The notes under the pieces were generated by a model that made no database searches, was not told the origin of the DNA, and was given only the letters and a program-made list of their open reading frames with translations. The position numbers and the translations under genes were made by a program. A DNA stretch of 64,000 bases from Agreia sp. Leaf283 (GTDB lineage: Bacteria > Actinomycetota > Actinomycetes > Actinomycetales > Microbacteriaceae): positions 1,250,249 through 1,314,248 of the forward strand of contig NZ_LMNF01000001.1 in the NCBI RefSeq assembly GCF_001422485.1, read 5' to 3'. This document shows positions 1 through 9,180 of this stretch, one piece after another; position 1 is the first letter of the stretch, and every line of letters starts with the position of its first letter.

Positions 1-25
1 ACCCGCTGGTCTGAGCGCACCCGAT

Positions 26-1501
26 ATGGCAGACGGTTCGAGCGACGGCCGGCTTCCGTCGAATCCTCTGCTCGGCGGCCGCTACCGCCTCGAGTCGCGC
101 GTGGGGTCCGGCGGCATGGGCGTCGTCTACCGGGCGACCGACGAGACCCTGGGGCGCACGGTCGCGGTCAAGCTCTTCCGCGACTCCGAAGCTGCCGATC
201 TCGGCCGCAAGACGTCGGAGACCCGCCTCCTCGCCGCGCTGAACCACCCCTCGCTCGTCACGCTGTACGACGCGCGCATCGACGGCGACGGAGACGCGTA
301 CCTCGTGATGGAGTACGTCGACGGCCCGACGCTGCGAACGCGCATCGCGGATGGCCCCGTCTCAGCGGTGGATGCGGCACGAATGGCCCGCGACCTGGGC
401 GAGGCCCTGCACGTGGTGCACAGCGCGGGCGTCGTGCACCGCGACATCAAGCCGGCGAACGTGCTGCTGCGGCGGTCGCTGACGCCGGGAGAAGAGTTCA
501 CGGCCACTCTGGCCGACTTCGGCATCGCTCATCTGGTCGGGTCGTCGCGCCTGACCACTCCGGGAACCCTGCTCGGCACGGCTGCCTACCTCAGCCCGGA
601 ACAGGTGAGGGGCTCCGAACCCGCGCCGCCGTCCGACATCTACTCGCTCGGCCTGGTGCTGCTGGAGGCTCTCACGGGCGAGCGCGTCTTCGGTCAGCCG
701 GTCGTGCACGAAGCCGCGCTCGCCAGGCTGACGCAGGACCCCGACATTCCCGGTTCGCTCGGGTACGGGTGGAAGTCGCTCCTGACGGCGATGACCGCGC
801 GCGACCCGCAGGAGCGCCCGACCGCGCTCGAGGTGGTGGCCGCCTCGCATGACCTTCGGTCCGAAGGGGCGGCCGCCGTCGAGTCGACGGCGTCGACCCA
901 TGCGATGACGATGTCGGACGTGCCTGCCGTCGAAGCCACGCCGACCAGGGTGATGACGGCGTCTGGCCTGCCCATGGCGTCCGACCTGCCCACGGTCGCT
1001 TTCCCCACGGCGTCCGACCTGCCCACGGTCGCTTTCGGAGCGACGGCGTCGTCGGGTCCGCCACCCCGTTCTCCCCGTCCACCCCGATCGCGCCGATGGG
1101 GACTGCTTCTGGCCGGCCTCGGTGCTGCGGCGATCGTCGGGGCCGTTCTGGTCCTGACGTCGCTCATGGGTGCCGACTCGTCGCCGATTCCGGCGACGAC
1201 CCCATCCACCTCCGAGGCGCCCGCCGCGCCCGAAGAGGATTCGACCACGGGCGACGACCCCTCCAGCGAGGAGCCGGTGAGCGTCACGGATCCGGCCGAG
1301 CAGGAGCCGGTCGAAACGACCCCCGTGCAGCCCGAGCCATCGGCGCCCGAGCCCGGCGTCACATCCGAGCCCGGCGTCACATCCGAACCCGTCACCCCGC
1401 CGGGACCCGGCGACAACGGCACGGGCAACGGCACTGGCAACAACGGCAATGGCAACGAGAACCCGGGCAAGGGTGGCAACGGCAAGGACAAGGCCAAGTA
1501 G
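26..1501 (+). CDS. Receptor-type Ser/Thr protein kinase (PknB-like, no PASTA domains)
   Basis: Membrane-anchored Hanks-type kinase that would phosphorylate Ser/Thr on cytoplasmic partners. The kinase domain spans about residues 20-275: glycine loop GSGGMG (27-32), catalytic Lys in VAVKLF (K49), HRDIKPANVLL (138-148), DFG (164-166) and an APE-like SPEQ. A linker holds an 11-residue tandem repeat (ASDLPTVAFPT, 33-bp DNA period at 978-1036). One membrane helix lies at about 358-381. The outer part (about 110 residues) is Pro/Thr/Glu-rich, has SEPGVT repeats, and ends in a Gly/Asn/Lys-rich tail instead of the PASTA repeats of PknB. ATG 26 was chosen because the kinase fold starts soon after it. 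A TGA at 12-14 may end an upstream gene outside the window. Kinase identity is seen; the signal it senses is unknown. Confidence 0.93.
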   Translation: MADGSSDGRLPSNPLLGGRYRLESRVGSGGMGVVYRATDETLGRTVAVKLFRDSEAADLGRKTSETRLLAALNHPSLVTLYDARIDGDGDAYLVMEYVDGPTLRTRIADGPVSAVDAARMARDLGEALHVVHSAGVVHRDIKPANVLLRRSLTPGEEFTATLADFGIAHLVGSSRLTTPGTLLGTAAYLSPEQVRGSEPAPPSDIYSLGLVLLEALTGERVFGQPVVHEAALARLTQDPDIPGSLGYGWKSLLTAMTARDPQERPTALEVVAASHDLRSEGAAAVESTASTHAMTMSDVPAVEATPTRVMTASGLPMASDLPTVAFPTASDLPTVAFGATASSGPPPRSPRPPRSRRWGLLLAGLGAAAIVGAVLVLTSLMGADSSPIPATTPSTSEAPAAPEEDSTTGDDPSSEEPVSVTDPAEQEPVETTPVQPEPSAPEPGVTSEPGVTSEPVTPPGPGDNGTGNGTGNNGNGNENPGKGGNGKDKAK

Positions 1502-1643
1502 CCGATCCTGACAGATCGCAGAGCGCGAGCCGAGCCTTCGCTTCGGGTTTCTCATGCATTGCGCCAGAGAGGGTTTTTCCTCACTTCGCCTCGATACTCT
1601 TCAGCGGCGCTGTCGATGCGCGTGCCCGTGATCTGAGGTAGTC

Positions 1644-4103
1644 GTGCTTGTTGTTCGTTGGATGCTCCGTCGGCCCGTGACGGTGCTGTGCTGCATCGCC
1701 GTGATCGTGCTGAGCATCGTCGGATTCGCCTCCAGCACCTACGACTGGGGCTGGCAGCTGCTGGCCACCGGCCAGGACGACGTCTTCCGGCACCACCGCT
1801 GGTGGGGCCTGATCACCGCCTTCCTCGCCGTCGATGGCGGCGGCGCGCTGATCTTCGTCGTTCCGTTCATCGTGGCGGTCGTGGGCGCCGCCGAGCGCCT
1901 CATGGGCAGCTGGCGCACGGTCGTCGCCTACGTCGCGGGCAGCGCCGCATCCGGTCTCATCGGCTTCGCCCTCAGCTGGGTCGAGAGCACCTACCTGGGG
2001 TTCCTGCCGCTCAACGCCCCCTCCATCGACGCGCTGTCTCCCGCGACGGGCGTCATCTGCACGGCCATGGCCGCCAGCTCGTTCGCCTCGGCCCTCTGGC
2101 GTCGCCGGATGCGGCTGGGCGCGTCGTTCTTCGCCGTCACGTTCTTCCTGTACTCCGGCGGGGCGGGAGACTTCTACTCGCTCGTCGCCGTGCCCGTCGG
2201 GCTCGTGCTCGGCTTCATGCTCGGCGGTTCGCGCTCGAGGTTCCGGCTGGTGCGCAGCTCGCACCATGAGATCCGCACCCTGCTGGCGACGGTGGTCGCC
2301 GTCGGCGCGATCGGCCCGGTCGTGGCGGCACTGATCGGCTCGGGCAGCGGGCTGCTGTCGATCTACGGGCTCCTCGCGATCGACGAGCACCACCCCCGCG
2401 GCGCCCTCATCGCCCTTCTCCCCGTCGCGGTGGGGGTCATCGCCGCGTGGGGAATTCTGCGGGGCCGGCGGGCAGCCCTGTGGCTGGCGGTGGGCATCCA
2501 CCTCATGATGTCTGCGGTGATGGTGGCGGTCTTCGTGGTGATCCAGCCCGAGACGATGACGATGATCGCCGAGGAGTCGAACCAGGAGGTCGACCCCTAC
2601 ATCTGGCAGACCCTCACGGGGAGCGCGCTCTGCGCGATCCTGCCGCTTGCGAGCGCCCTGCTGCTGATTCTGCTGCGCAGGCATGTCGACGTGCGAACCT
2701 CCCCCTCGAGCGTCAGGCGGTTCTTCGTGATCACGGGGAGCGCGCTCGTCGGCGCCGCCCTGCTGTCCGTCCTCGGATCGCTGGCCATCAGGGACCAGTT
2801 CACGCCGACGGTGGATGTGCTCGACCTTCTCCGCGCGCTCCCGCTGCGCCTCGTGCCTCCGACCTTCGTGGCCTCCGACGGACTCGCTTTCGTTCCGTCG
2901 ACGCGCGGGGCGATCGCGCTGTGGCACCTGCCGTCGACTCTGTTCTGGGCGGCGGTCGTCGTCGCATCCTGTCTGCTCGTCTTCAGCAGCACCTCCGTGG
3001 CCGGCGATGACGACCGAGTGCGCGCCCGAGCGATTCTGACCAGGGGCGGCGGGCACACCATGTCGTTCATGTCGACCTGGTCGGGCAATTCCTACTGGTT
3101 CGATCCCGAGGTCGATGCCGCCGTGGCCTACAGGGTGCAGGGCTTCGTCGCGGTGGCGGTCGGCGGTCCGTTCGGCCCCGCCTTCGCCGACCCGCGCGTC
3201 GTCGAGAGGTTCGTGCGCTTCTGCGGGGACCACGGCTGGACCGCGACGTTCTACGGGGTCGACGACGACGCACTCGACACCTTCGCGGCCCTGCGCTGGC
3301 AGCGACTGAAGGTGGCGGAGGAGGCCGTGCTGCGCCCCCGCGACTGGAACCCGACCGGCAAGAAATGGCAGGACATCCGCACGGCCGTGAACAAGGCGGC
3401 GCGCGCCGGCGTGCAAGCACAGTGGACGTCGTGGAAGGACCTGTCGCTGCTGCAGAGGTCTCAGCTGCAGGCCATCTCCGAGGCCTGGGTCGCCGAGAAG
3501 AACCTGCCCGAGATGGGCTTCACGCTCGGCGGCATCGATGAACTCGCCGATCCGGCCGTGCGCCTGATGCTCGCGGTCGACGCAGACGGCACGATCGTCG
3601 CCGTCACGAGCTGGCTGCCGCTGTACGCCACCCAGGACGGGGCGCAGGGGCCGCGGGTCTGCGGTTACACCCTCGACTTCATGCGGCGCCGCCCTGATGC
3701 GGCCAACGGAACGATGGAGTTCGTGATCGCCGCGGCCGTCGAGCAGGCGAAGAGCGACGGGATGGACCTGCTGAGCCTGTCGGGTGCACCGCTCGCGAAC
3801 GCCGCCCCGGAGTCGTCGCAGCTCGAGGTGCGTGCGAGCGTCGTGGCCCAGCTGCTCGACTACGTCGGCCGGTCGCTCGAACCCGCCTACGGGTTCCGCT
3901 CGCTGCTGAACTTCAAGAAGAAGTTCCAGCCGCAGTTCGTTCCCCTCTGGCTGATCTACCCCGACACCACCGACCTCCCGGCGGTAGGAGCGGCCATCGG
4001 CCGGTGCTACCTTCCGCAGCTGTCGGTGTTGCAGGTGAGCAGGCTGTTGAGGGATCTGAGACCGAAGGCGACACAGGAGGTGCATCGTGAACCGGCTTCT
4101 TGA
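1644..4103 (+). CDS. Membrane rhomboid-like + DUF2156 protein, probable lipid aminoacyltransferase (MprF/aPGS-like)
   Basis: Large membrane enzyme of 819 aa. The N-terminal part has about six hydrophobic segments (residues 10-205) resembling the rhomboid membrane fold, followed by more helices up to about 450. The C-terminal 350 residues match the DUF2156/LPG-synthase C domain (double GNAT fold) that transfers an amino acid from aminoacyl-tRNA to a lipid, with conserved patches such as DFMRRRPDA and GFRSLLNFKKKF. GTG 1644 is preceded by GAGG at a suitable distance. It overlaps the following esterase gene by 17 bp. In corynebacteria, aminoacyl-phosphatidylglycerol or -diacylglycerol synthases are known next to esterase genes, so aminoacylation of a membrane lipid is the likely job. 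The amino acid and lipid used are inferred only. Confidence 0.8.
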   Translation: MLVVRWMLRRPVTVLCCIAVIVLSIVGFASSTYDWGWQLLATGQDDVFRHHRWWGLITAFLAVDGGGALIFVVPFIVAVVGAAERLMGSWRTVVAYVAGSAASGLIGFALSWVESTYLGFLPLNAPSIDALSPATGVICTAMAASSFASALWRRRMRLGASFFAVTFFLYSGGAGDFYSLVAVPVGLVLGFMLGGSRSRFRLVRSSHHEIRTLLATVVAVGAIGPVVAALIGSGSGLLSIYGLLAIDEHHPRGALIALLPVAVGVIAAWGILRGRRAALWLAVGIHLMMSAVMVAVFVVIQPETMTMIAEESNQEVDPYIWQTLTGSALCAILPLASALLLILLRRHVDVRTSPSSVRRFFVITGSALVGAALLSVLGSLAIRDQFTPTVDVLDLLRALPLRLVPPTFVASDGLAFVPSTRGAIALWHLPSTLFWAAVVVASCLLVFSSTSVAGDDDRVRARAILTRGGGHTMSFMSTWSGNSYWFDPEVDAAVAYRVQGFVAVAVGGPFGPAFADPRVVERFVRFCGDHGWTATFYGVDDDALDTFAALRWQRLKVAEEAVLRPRDWNPTGKKWQDIRTAVNKAARAGVQAQWTSWKDLSLLQRSQLQAISEAWVAEKNLPEMGFTLGGIDELADPAVRLMLAVDADGTIVAVTSWLPLYATQDGAQGPRVCGYTLDFMRRRPDAANGTMEFVIAAAVEQAKSDGMDLLSLSGAPLANAAPESSQLEVRASVVAQLLDYVGRSLEPAYGFRSLLNFKKKFQPQFVPLWLIYPDTTDLPAVGAAIGRCYLPQLSVLQVSRLLRDLRPKATQEVHREPAS

Positions 4104-5424
4104 TCTGGGCATCACTCAGGGTCCGGTGCTCGTCGCCGTCTACGCGCTCGCGCTCGCGGCGGTCGTGCTGCTCGTGGCCCGTCGGCCCGGCCGCCGGTGG
4201 ACGCGGCGTCGCTGGCTCACGGCGGTCGGGGTCTCCGCAGCGGCGGGCGCGCTCCTCGGACTCGGGCTGACCTGGCTCCTCTCCGACCGTCTCGATCTCT
4301 TCGGGGCCGACCTGACCCCCGTCGTGCGTGTCTGGATCGCCGCGGGGTTCGCCGCCTTCGGTGTGGCGATCGTCTCGATGCGACGCGCATCCTGGATGCG
4401 CGTGGTCGCGTCGGCGCTCGCGCTCGTTCTGTTCGTGCTCACCACGGCGATGGCCGTGAACGTCGACTTCGGCCAGTACCCCACGGTGCGCAGCGCGCTC
4501 GGCATCAGTGCGATCGAGGACGAGTCCGCGCAGCCCCTGCCCGCGACCACGCCCTCGGCGTCGTCATCGTCGCTCGACGCGTGGGTGGCGCCGGCGACCA
4601 TGCCGAAGACCGGAACCCTGACGACCGTGACGATCCCGGCATCCGAATCGGGCTTTCCGGCACGGCCGGCCATCGTCTATCTTCCCCCCGCGGCACTCAC
4701 CACCGATCCGCCGAAGCTGCCGGTGCTCATCATGATGTCGGGCCAGCCGGGCAGCCCCCAGGATCCGCTCATCACCGACAAGCTGGAGGCGAGTCTCGAC
4801 GCCTACGCGGCGGCTCACAACGGCCTCGCACCGATCGTGGTCTCGCCCGATCAGCTCGGCGACCCCACGGAGAACCCGATGTGCGTCGACTCGCCGCTCG
4901 GCAACTCGCAGAGCTACCTCACGGTCGACGTGCCCACCTGGATCAAGACGAACCTCAACGTCATCGACGATCCCCACTATTGGGGAGTGGGCGGGCTCTC
5001 GCAGGGAGGAACGTGCTCCATCCAGCTCGGAGCCGCCTTCCCGAATCTCTTCGGCGTGATCCTCGACGCGTCGGGAGAGGAGTATCCGCGCATCGGCGAC
5101 CCGCAGAAGACGGCCGACGCCGCGTTCGGAGGCAGCCTCGCCCGCTACCAGGCCGCCTATCCCGCGGCGATCATGCAGAAGCACGGACCCTACGACGACA
5201 CGTTCGCGGTCTTCGGCGTGGGCTCGAACGACGAGGCGTTCCTGCCGCAGGTGAAGGCGATCTATGCCGATGCGCAGGCCGCCGGCATGACCTCGACCTA
5301 CATCGAGGCGCAGGGCAGCGCGCACGACGCCACGACGTGGGCGTACGTCTTCGAGCAGGGGCTGCAGCTCATCGCCGACCATTGGGGACTGGGCGGCGCC
5401 TCGACGGCAAGCGCGACGGGCTAG
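4087..5424 (+). CDS. Membrane-anchored alpha/beta hydrolase (esterase D/PF00756-like)
   Basis: Four N-terminal hydrophobic segments (residues about 8-140) anchor an outward-facing esterase domain (about 180-435). The nucleophile elbow is GGLSQGGTC (Ser in GLSQG) and a late His sits in GSAHDATTW, as in the esterase D / mycolyltransferase-like fold. GTG 4087 has a strong AGGAGG (4075-4080) and starts inside the upstream aminoacyltransferase gene (17 bp overlap), so the two are translationally coupled. Likely role: hydrolysis of the aminoacyl-lipid made by the neighbour, or of another cell-envelope ester. The fold assignment is solid; the substrate is inferred from context. Confidence 0.85.
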   Translation: MNRLLDLGITQGPVLVAVYALALAAVVLLVARRPGRRWTRRRWLTAVGVSAAAGALLGLGLTWLLSDRLDLFGADLTPVVRVWIAAGFAAFGVAIVSMRRASWMRVVASALALVLFVLTTAMAVNVDFGQYPTVRSALGISAIEDESAQPLPATTPSASSSSLDAWVAPATMPKTGTLTTVTIPASESGFPARPAIVYLPPAALTTDPPKLPVLIMMSGQPGSPQDPLITDKLEASLDAYAAAHNGLAPIVVSPDQLGDPTENPMCVDSPLGNSQSYLTVDVPTWIKTNLNVIDDPHYWGVGGLSQGGTCSIQLGAAFPNLFGVILDASGEEYPRIGDPQKTADAAFGGSLARYQAAYPAAIMQKHGPYDDTFAVFGVGSNDEAFLPQVKAIYADAQAAGMTSTYIEAQGSAHDATTWAYVFEQGLQLIADHWGLGGASTASATG

Positions 5425-5433
5425 CGGGCCGGC

Positions 5434-6699
5434 TCAGTACCGGATGGCGTCGATCACCTTCACCCGCACGGCCACCAGGGCGGGCAGCAGGCCGGCGAGG
5501 GCGCCCACCACGGTGGCCGCCAGGAGGCCGAGCAGCGCGGCCTCGGCAGGGAACGGAGGGAAGTCGCTGACGAGTCCCTGGCCCACGAGGTCCATGGTGA
5601 ACGGGTTCTGCACGATCAGGATGGCCGCGATCACGCCGACGGCTCCGGCGGCGATGGTCGCCACCACGCTCTCCATCATCACGGCGAAGAACACGCGCCC
5701 GGCCGTCGCGCCGAAACTGCGCCGGATGCCGATCTCCCGCACGCGCTGCTTGACCGTGACGAGCGCGATGTTCACGAGTCCGAGCGCGCCGAGCAGCAGC
5801 ACGAGCACGGCGATTCCGCCCACGACCAGTTTGGTCACGAGAAAGGGGTCGTCGCCGTACTGGGCATAGTCCTGGCGGTAGACGTCGACCTGGATGCCGC
5901 CGGTTCCGCCACCGGGGGTCGCGAGCGCAGACGAGAAGTCACGTTTCACGATCTCCATGAGCTGATCGGAGATCGCCGGGGGAACCCACATCTCGTACTG
6001 GGTCGAGCCGGCATACGGATCCTCGACAGTCACCGTGGAGCTGGCGGCCTCCATCGCAGCGAGGTGGTCGACCAGCATGAACATCGCCGGTTCGGTCTCG
6101 TAACTGGCCACCGGGTAGACGCCCACGATCACGGCCGTGGTGCCCGGACTGCCGCCCTGGGCGCCGAGCTCGACGGTCGGGTGGGTGAGCAGGTCGGGAC
6201 TGCCGAGCCGCTCCCAGAAGATCTGGTTCACCACGAGGGTCGGGGCGAGCAGGGCGTCGTCGTCGGGACCGAACCAGGCGCCCTCGGTGAGGCGCACCCG
6301 ATGCATCTCACCGTAGGGCTGGTCGACGGCCTGCGTCTGCACCTGCACGACGCCGGTGGTGAAGGGGACCGCCTGGGTGGTCTGCAGCACCCGGCTGCCG
6401 TAGTCGATGTCGTACCGGGCCAGCGTCTCGGTCCACGTCGCATCCATCGTGCTCGAATCGACCGGGGCCCCGTCGTTGCTGTAGGCCGAGACGTAGAGGG
6501 AGGCGGGCCGCCCGCTCTGCCTCTCGCTGAGCTCCTCGCTCGCCTGTTGCACGATGTCGCCGAGCGCGACGACGGTGGTCAGCGAGCACACGGCGACGGC
6601 GACTCCGATGAGCGACAGCAGCACACGGGTGCGGTGCACGCGCAGCTCCTGCCACGCCTCGATGACCGCCCCGACCAGGCTGGTGAACGCGCGCCTCAC
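5434..6699 (-). CDS. MacB/FtsX-type ABC transporter permease
   Basis: Permease of a MacB-like exporter or lipoprotein-release type system. It has one N-terminal helix (about residues 20-45), a large extracytoplasmic MacB_PCD-like region, and three C-terminal helices (about 285-415) with the FtsX signature region (VKQRVREIGIRRSFGAT). GTG 6699 overlaps the ATPase stop by 4 bp (GTGA), and the order on this strand is adaptor, ATPase, permease. It converges with the esterase gene, with only 9 bp between the stops. The cargo (antimicrobial peptide, siderophore or lipid) cannot be told from the sequence. Confidence 0.9.
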   Translation of the reverse strand: MRRAFTSLVGAVIEAWQELRVHRTRVLLSLIGVAVAVCSLTTVVALGDIVQQASEELSERQSGRPASLYVSAYSNDGAPVDSSTMDATWTETLARYDIDYGSRVLQTTQAVPFTTGVVQVQTQAVDQPYGEMHRVRLTEGAWFGPDDDALLAPTLVVNQIFWERLGSPDLLTHPTVELGAQGGSPGTTAVIVGVYPVASYETEPAMFMLVDHLAAMEAASSTVTVEDPYAGSTQYEMWVPPAISDQLMEIVKRDFSSALATPGGGTGGIQVDVYRQDYAQYGDDPFLVTKLVVGGIAVLVLLLGALGLVNIALVTVKQRVREIGIRRSFGATAGRVFFAVMMESVVATIAAGAVGVIAAILIVQNPFTMDLVGQGLVSDFPPFPAEAALLGLLAATVVGALAGLLPALVAVRVKVIDAIRY

Positions 6700-7415
6700 G
6701 AGAGGGCCTCGGATGCCGTGGCGAGCTCGACCTCGTCGACGCGCGTGAGCACACCCCGGTCGAGTCGGAAGTGGTCGCGGGCCCGGCTCGCGATGGCCGG
6801 GTCGTGGGTGATCGTGACGAGGGCGGCGCCCGTTCGGGTGGCGACGTCGTCGATGAGCTGCATCACCGAGCTGCCGGTGTCGAGGTCGAGCGCGCCCGTG
6901 GGCTCGTCTGCCAGGATCAGGCGCGGTCCGCGCACGAGGGAGCGGGCGATGGCGACGCGCTGCTGCTCGCCGCCGGAGAGCCGGTCGGGCATGCTGTCCA
7001 TGCGGTTTCCGAGGCCGACCTCCTCGAGCATGTCGGCCGCGAGCTTCTTTCGGCGCCAGAACGCCTTGCCCTCGGCATAGAGCAGGGGCATGGCCACGTT
7101 CTCGAGTGCGGTTCTGCCCGGGAGCAGGTTGAACTGCTGGAACACGAAGCCGATCTGCGCTCCCCGCACCCGGTCGCGGGCCGCTCCCGAGTAGGACTTG
7201 ACCGGCTTCTCGTCGAAGGTGAGGAGGCCGCTCGTCGGCATGTCGAGCAGACCGAGAAGGTTGAGGAGCGTGGACTTGCCCGAGCCCGAACGGCCCACGA
7301 TCGAGATGCGGTCGCCCGGCTCGACCGTGAGGTCGACGCCGTTCAGGATCGTCAGGGCCGGCTGGTCGGGTGGGATCACCGTGCGCGTGACGTCGCGCAG
7401 TTCGAGCAGGCTCAT
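6696..7415 (-). CDS. ABC transporter ATP-binding protein (LolD/MacB type)
   Basis: ATPase of 239 aa. It has Walker A GRSGSGKSTLLN, a Q-loop (GFVFQQFNLL), signature LSGGEQQRVAIARSLV, Walker B LILADEPT followed by GALD, and H-loop VTITHD. The reading frame stays open far upstream, but ATG 7415 begins the domain exactly (MSLLELRDVTRTV) and overlaps the adaptor stop as ATGA, so 7415 is the start. It couples ATP hydrolysis to the adjacent MacB-like permease. Confidence 0.94.
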   Translation of the reverse strand: MSLLELRDVTRTVIPPDQPALTILNGVDLTVEPGDRISIVGRSGSGKSTLLNLLGLLDMPTSGLLTFDEKPVKSYSGAARDRVRGAQIGFVFQQFNLLPGRTALENVAMPLLYAEGKAFWRRKKLAADMLEEVGLGNRMDSMPDRLSGGEQQRVAIARSLVRGPRLILADEPTGALDLDTGSSVMQLIDDVATRTGAALVTITHDPAIASRARDHFRLDRGVLTRVDEVELATASEALS

Positions 7416-8458
7416 CTCACCGAGACCGCGCCGCAGTCGACCGCTCCCGGCGGGCAGTTTGCGGGGTCGGCCAACGCGCCGGGCGCGAACTGCAGAATCT
7501 GGTCCCCCTCCACCAGTCCGCCGGTGATCTCGACCTGGCTCCCGTCGTTGAGGCCGAGGCCGACGGCGCGCTCCTCGGTGCTGCCGTCGGCCAGCGAGAG
7601 CCAGACGGTTCCGCTCTGCGCGGCACCGCGCACCGCAGTGGTCGGCACGACGAGAACGTTGTCGGCCTTGCCCCCCGCAATGGTCATCTGGGCTGCGAGC
7701 CCGGAGAAGACGGTGACGTCGCCGGGGATGGGGCAGCTCACCGTGGTGGTCGAGCCGCCGCCTCCGCCGCCGGTTCCGGATGCTCCGGCTGTGCCGGTCG
7801 TGTCGCCGCCGGTCGATCCGTCGCCCTCGCTGCCGGCGAGGGGAGTGGTGATGCGCAGGCCCGTGCAGGTGAAAGCCGCGGGTCCGCCGGTGATGGCGAT
7901 CGACGCATCCGTCGGCTGATCGACAAGCCGGTAACGCTGCTCGGGCTGCAGCGAACCCGAGACCGAGAACGTGGGCGGGGCGATCTGCCCGGCCGTCATG
8001 CCGATCGTCACGTCTTGTTTGGAGATGACGCTCAGCGAGCTGAGCACGCCCGCCGCCGGCGCGACGACCTGCTCGTAGCGGTAGATCGGGGGCTTGGTCT
8101 TGCCTTCCTCGTCGATCGTGTCTTCGGGCGCGCGCACGATCTCGACCTTGACGTCGAAGACGACGTCGCCCGCGGCGACCGTCGAGCCCTGGGCGAAGAA
8201 GATCTCGTCTACGGTGCCGGCGGCGGTCGACTTGAGGGGCGTTGCGGGGTCTGCCGAGACGGTCGCCTGAACGACGACATCGTTCACGATGGTGCCCAGA
8301 GCGACGGGAATGACCGGTTCGACGATCTCCCCTGTGGGAACGGCCGACACGTCTTCTGTCTTGTCGGGGAAGAAGGCGAGCTTGCCCAGAGCCACGGCGA
8401 TCGCTGCGATCAGCAGGATGCGCACTACGGGGAAGACCCATTTTCGAACCAAGCCCAC
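7412..8458 (-). CDS. HlyD/MacA-like membrane-fusion (adaptor) protein
   Basis: Periplasmic-adaptor-like protein of 348 aa. It has one N-terminal membrane helix (FPVVRILLIAAIAVALG), two biotinyl-lipoyl-like half motifs around GTVDEIFFAQGSTVAAGDVV, and a C-terminal beta domain (VWLSLADGSTEERAVGLGL). A Gly/Thr-rich insert (GTGGGGGGSTTT) lies mid-protein. GTG 8458 is preceded by GAAGGAG about 5 nt away, which favours it over ATG 8488 or the still longer frame. It is the first gene of a three-gene operon with the ATPase and the MacB-like permease. In a monoderm such adaptors probably hold substrate or reach into the cell wall; the cargo is unknown. Confidence 0.85.
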   Translation of the reverse strand: MGLVRKWVFPVVRILLIAAIAVALGKLAFFPDKTEDVSAVPTGEIVEPVIPVALGTIVNDVVVQATVSADPATPLKSTAAGTVDEIFFAQGSTVAAGDVVFDVKVEIVRAPEDTIDEEGKTKPPIYRYEQVVAPAAGVLSSLSVISKQDVTIGMTAGQIAPPTFSVSGSLQPEQRYRLVDQPTDASIAITGGPAAFTCTGLRITTPLAGSEGDGSTGGDTTGTAGASGTGGGGGGSTTTVSCPIPGDVTVFSGLAAQMTIAGGKADNVLVVPTTAVRGAAQSGTVWLSLADGSTEERAVGLGLNDGSQVEITGGLVEGDQILQFAPGALADPANCPPGAVDCGAVSVR

Positions 8459-8528
8459 GCCTTCTCCTTCACTCGCGTATCCCCGCATCAAGGTACCACC
8501 CTGACTATTGCAGGTCTGATCGATCATC

Positions 8529-8545
8529 ATGGAACTCGAGGTTCC
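8529..8545. promoter_or_regulatory. Inverted repeat TGGAAC-N5-GTTCCA between divergent genes
   Basis: Perfect 6-bp arms separated by TCGAG, lying between the export operon (start 8458, minus strand) and the gene at 8611 (plus strand). Its position suits an operator acting on either promoter. No candidate regulator is adjacent, so the role is inferred. Confidence 0.4.
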
Positions 8546-8610
8546 AACGCATGCAGCATCGCGCGGGCACCGCATGCGAGATTAGAGTCGGTAGGGAAGG
8601 GGCGGGATCA

Positions 8611-9159
8611 GTGGAACCGGTGAACGATGCTTTGCGCTCCGTCGAAGCGTGGCTGTCGCGTCGCTCGACCGAACTCGGCTGGCGCCCGCTCTTCGGCGAC
8701 GACATCGGAGAATTCGATCTGGGCACCGGCTCACCGCACTCCGCTGTTCTGCAGGTCGTCGACGATGAGTGGCAGCTTCGGCTTCATACGGCGAAGGGAC
8801 CCAGCCTTCCGGTTCTCGGGCCGGTCGACTCGTCGCTCGATGTGATCCTCGACGCACTGATGTTCGCCCTGTACATGCGGGCCACGGCAGAACTCGACCG
8901 GCCGGATCGCAGCGCGAGCGCGCAGCTCGCCCTCGTGCTCCACCGCCTGGCCGAGGCCACGGACGATGCGCGCTACGCGGGACGGGCCGCTCTGCTGCTC
9001 GCCGGCCACGCCGTCAAAGACGGTCGAGACACGGAGGCACGCGCCCGCGCAGAGGACGCCGTGCGGCTCTTCGCAGACGCCAGGGACCTGACGGCGGAGG
9101 ACAATGCCCGCGCCGTGCTCGAGAGCCTTGCGCCGTCGATGAATCGACCGGGTGCCTGA
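8611..9159 (+). CDS. Conserved-looking hypothetical protein, alpha-helical
   Basis: A 182-aa soluble protein I do not recognise. The N-terminal half is mixed (LGWRPLFGDDIGEFDL, VLQVVDDEWQLRLH). The C-terminal half is strongly helical, Ala/Arg/Asp-rich (ATAELDRPDRSASAQLALVL), without signal peptide or membrane segment. GTG 8611 was chosen because a purine-rich stretch (GGGAAGGGGCGGG) sits upstream and a TAGAGT-like -10 element precedes it; the open frame extends further upstream but without a ribosome site. Codon use matches the neighbours. It converges with the EAL-DICT gene. Confidence 0.7.
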   Translation: MEPVNDALRSVEAWLSRRSTELGWRPLFGDDIGEFDLGTGSPHSAVLQVVDDEWQLRLHTAKGPSLPVLGPVDSSLDVILDALMFALYMRATAELDRPDRSASAQLALVLHRLAEATDDARYAGRAALLLAGHAVKDGRDTEARARAEDAVRLFADARDLTAEDNARAVLESLAPSMNRPGA

Positions 9160-9180
9160 GGAACCCGAGGAATCGGCTGC

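Noticed and set aside
1581..4115. 844-codon open frame antisense to the membrane aminoacyltransferase gene
   Set aside because: Composition is an Arg/His/Asp/Gly/Ala-rich shadow typical of GC-rich antisense frames; the plus-strand gene has clear domains and a ribosome site.
7412..8575. Longer adaptor protein starting near 8575
   Set aside because: The extra N-terminus runs through the divergent promoter region and lacks a ribosome site, while GTG 8458 has one.
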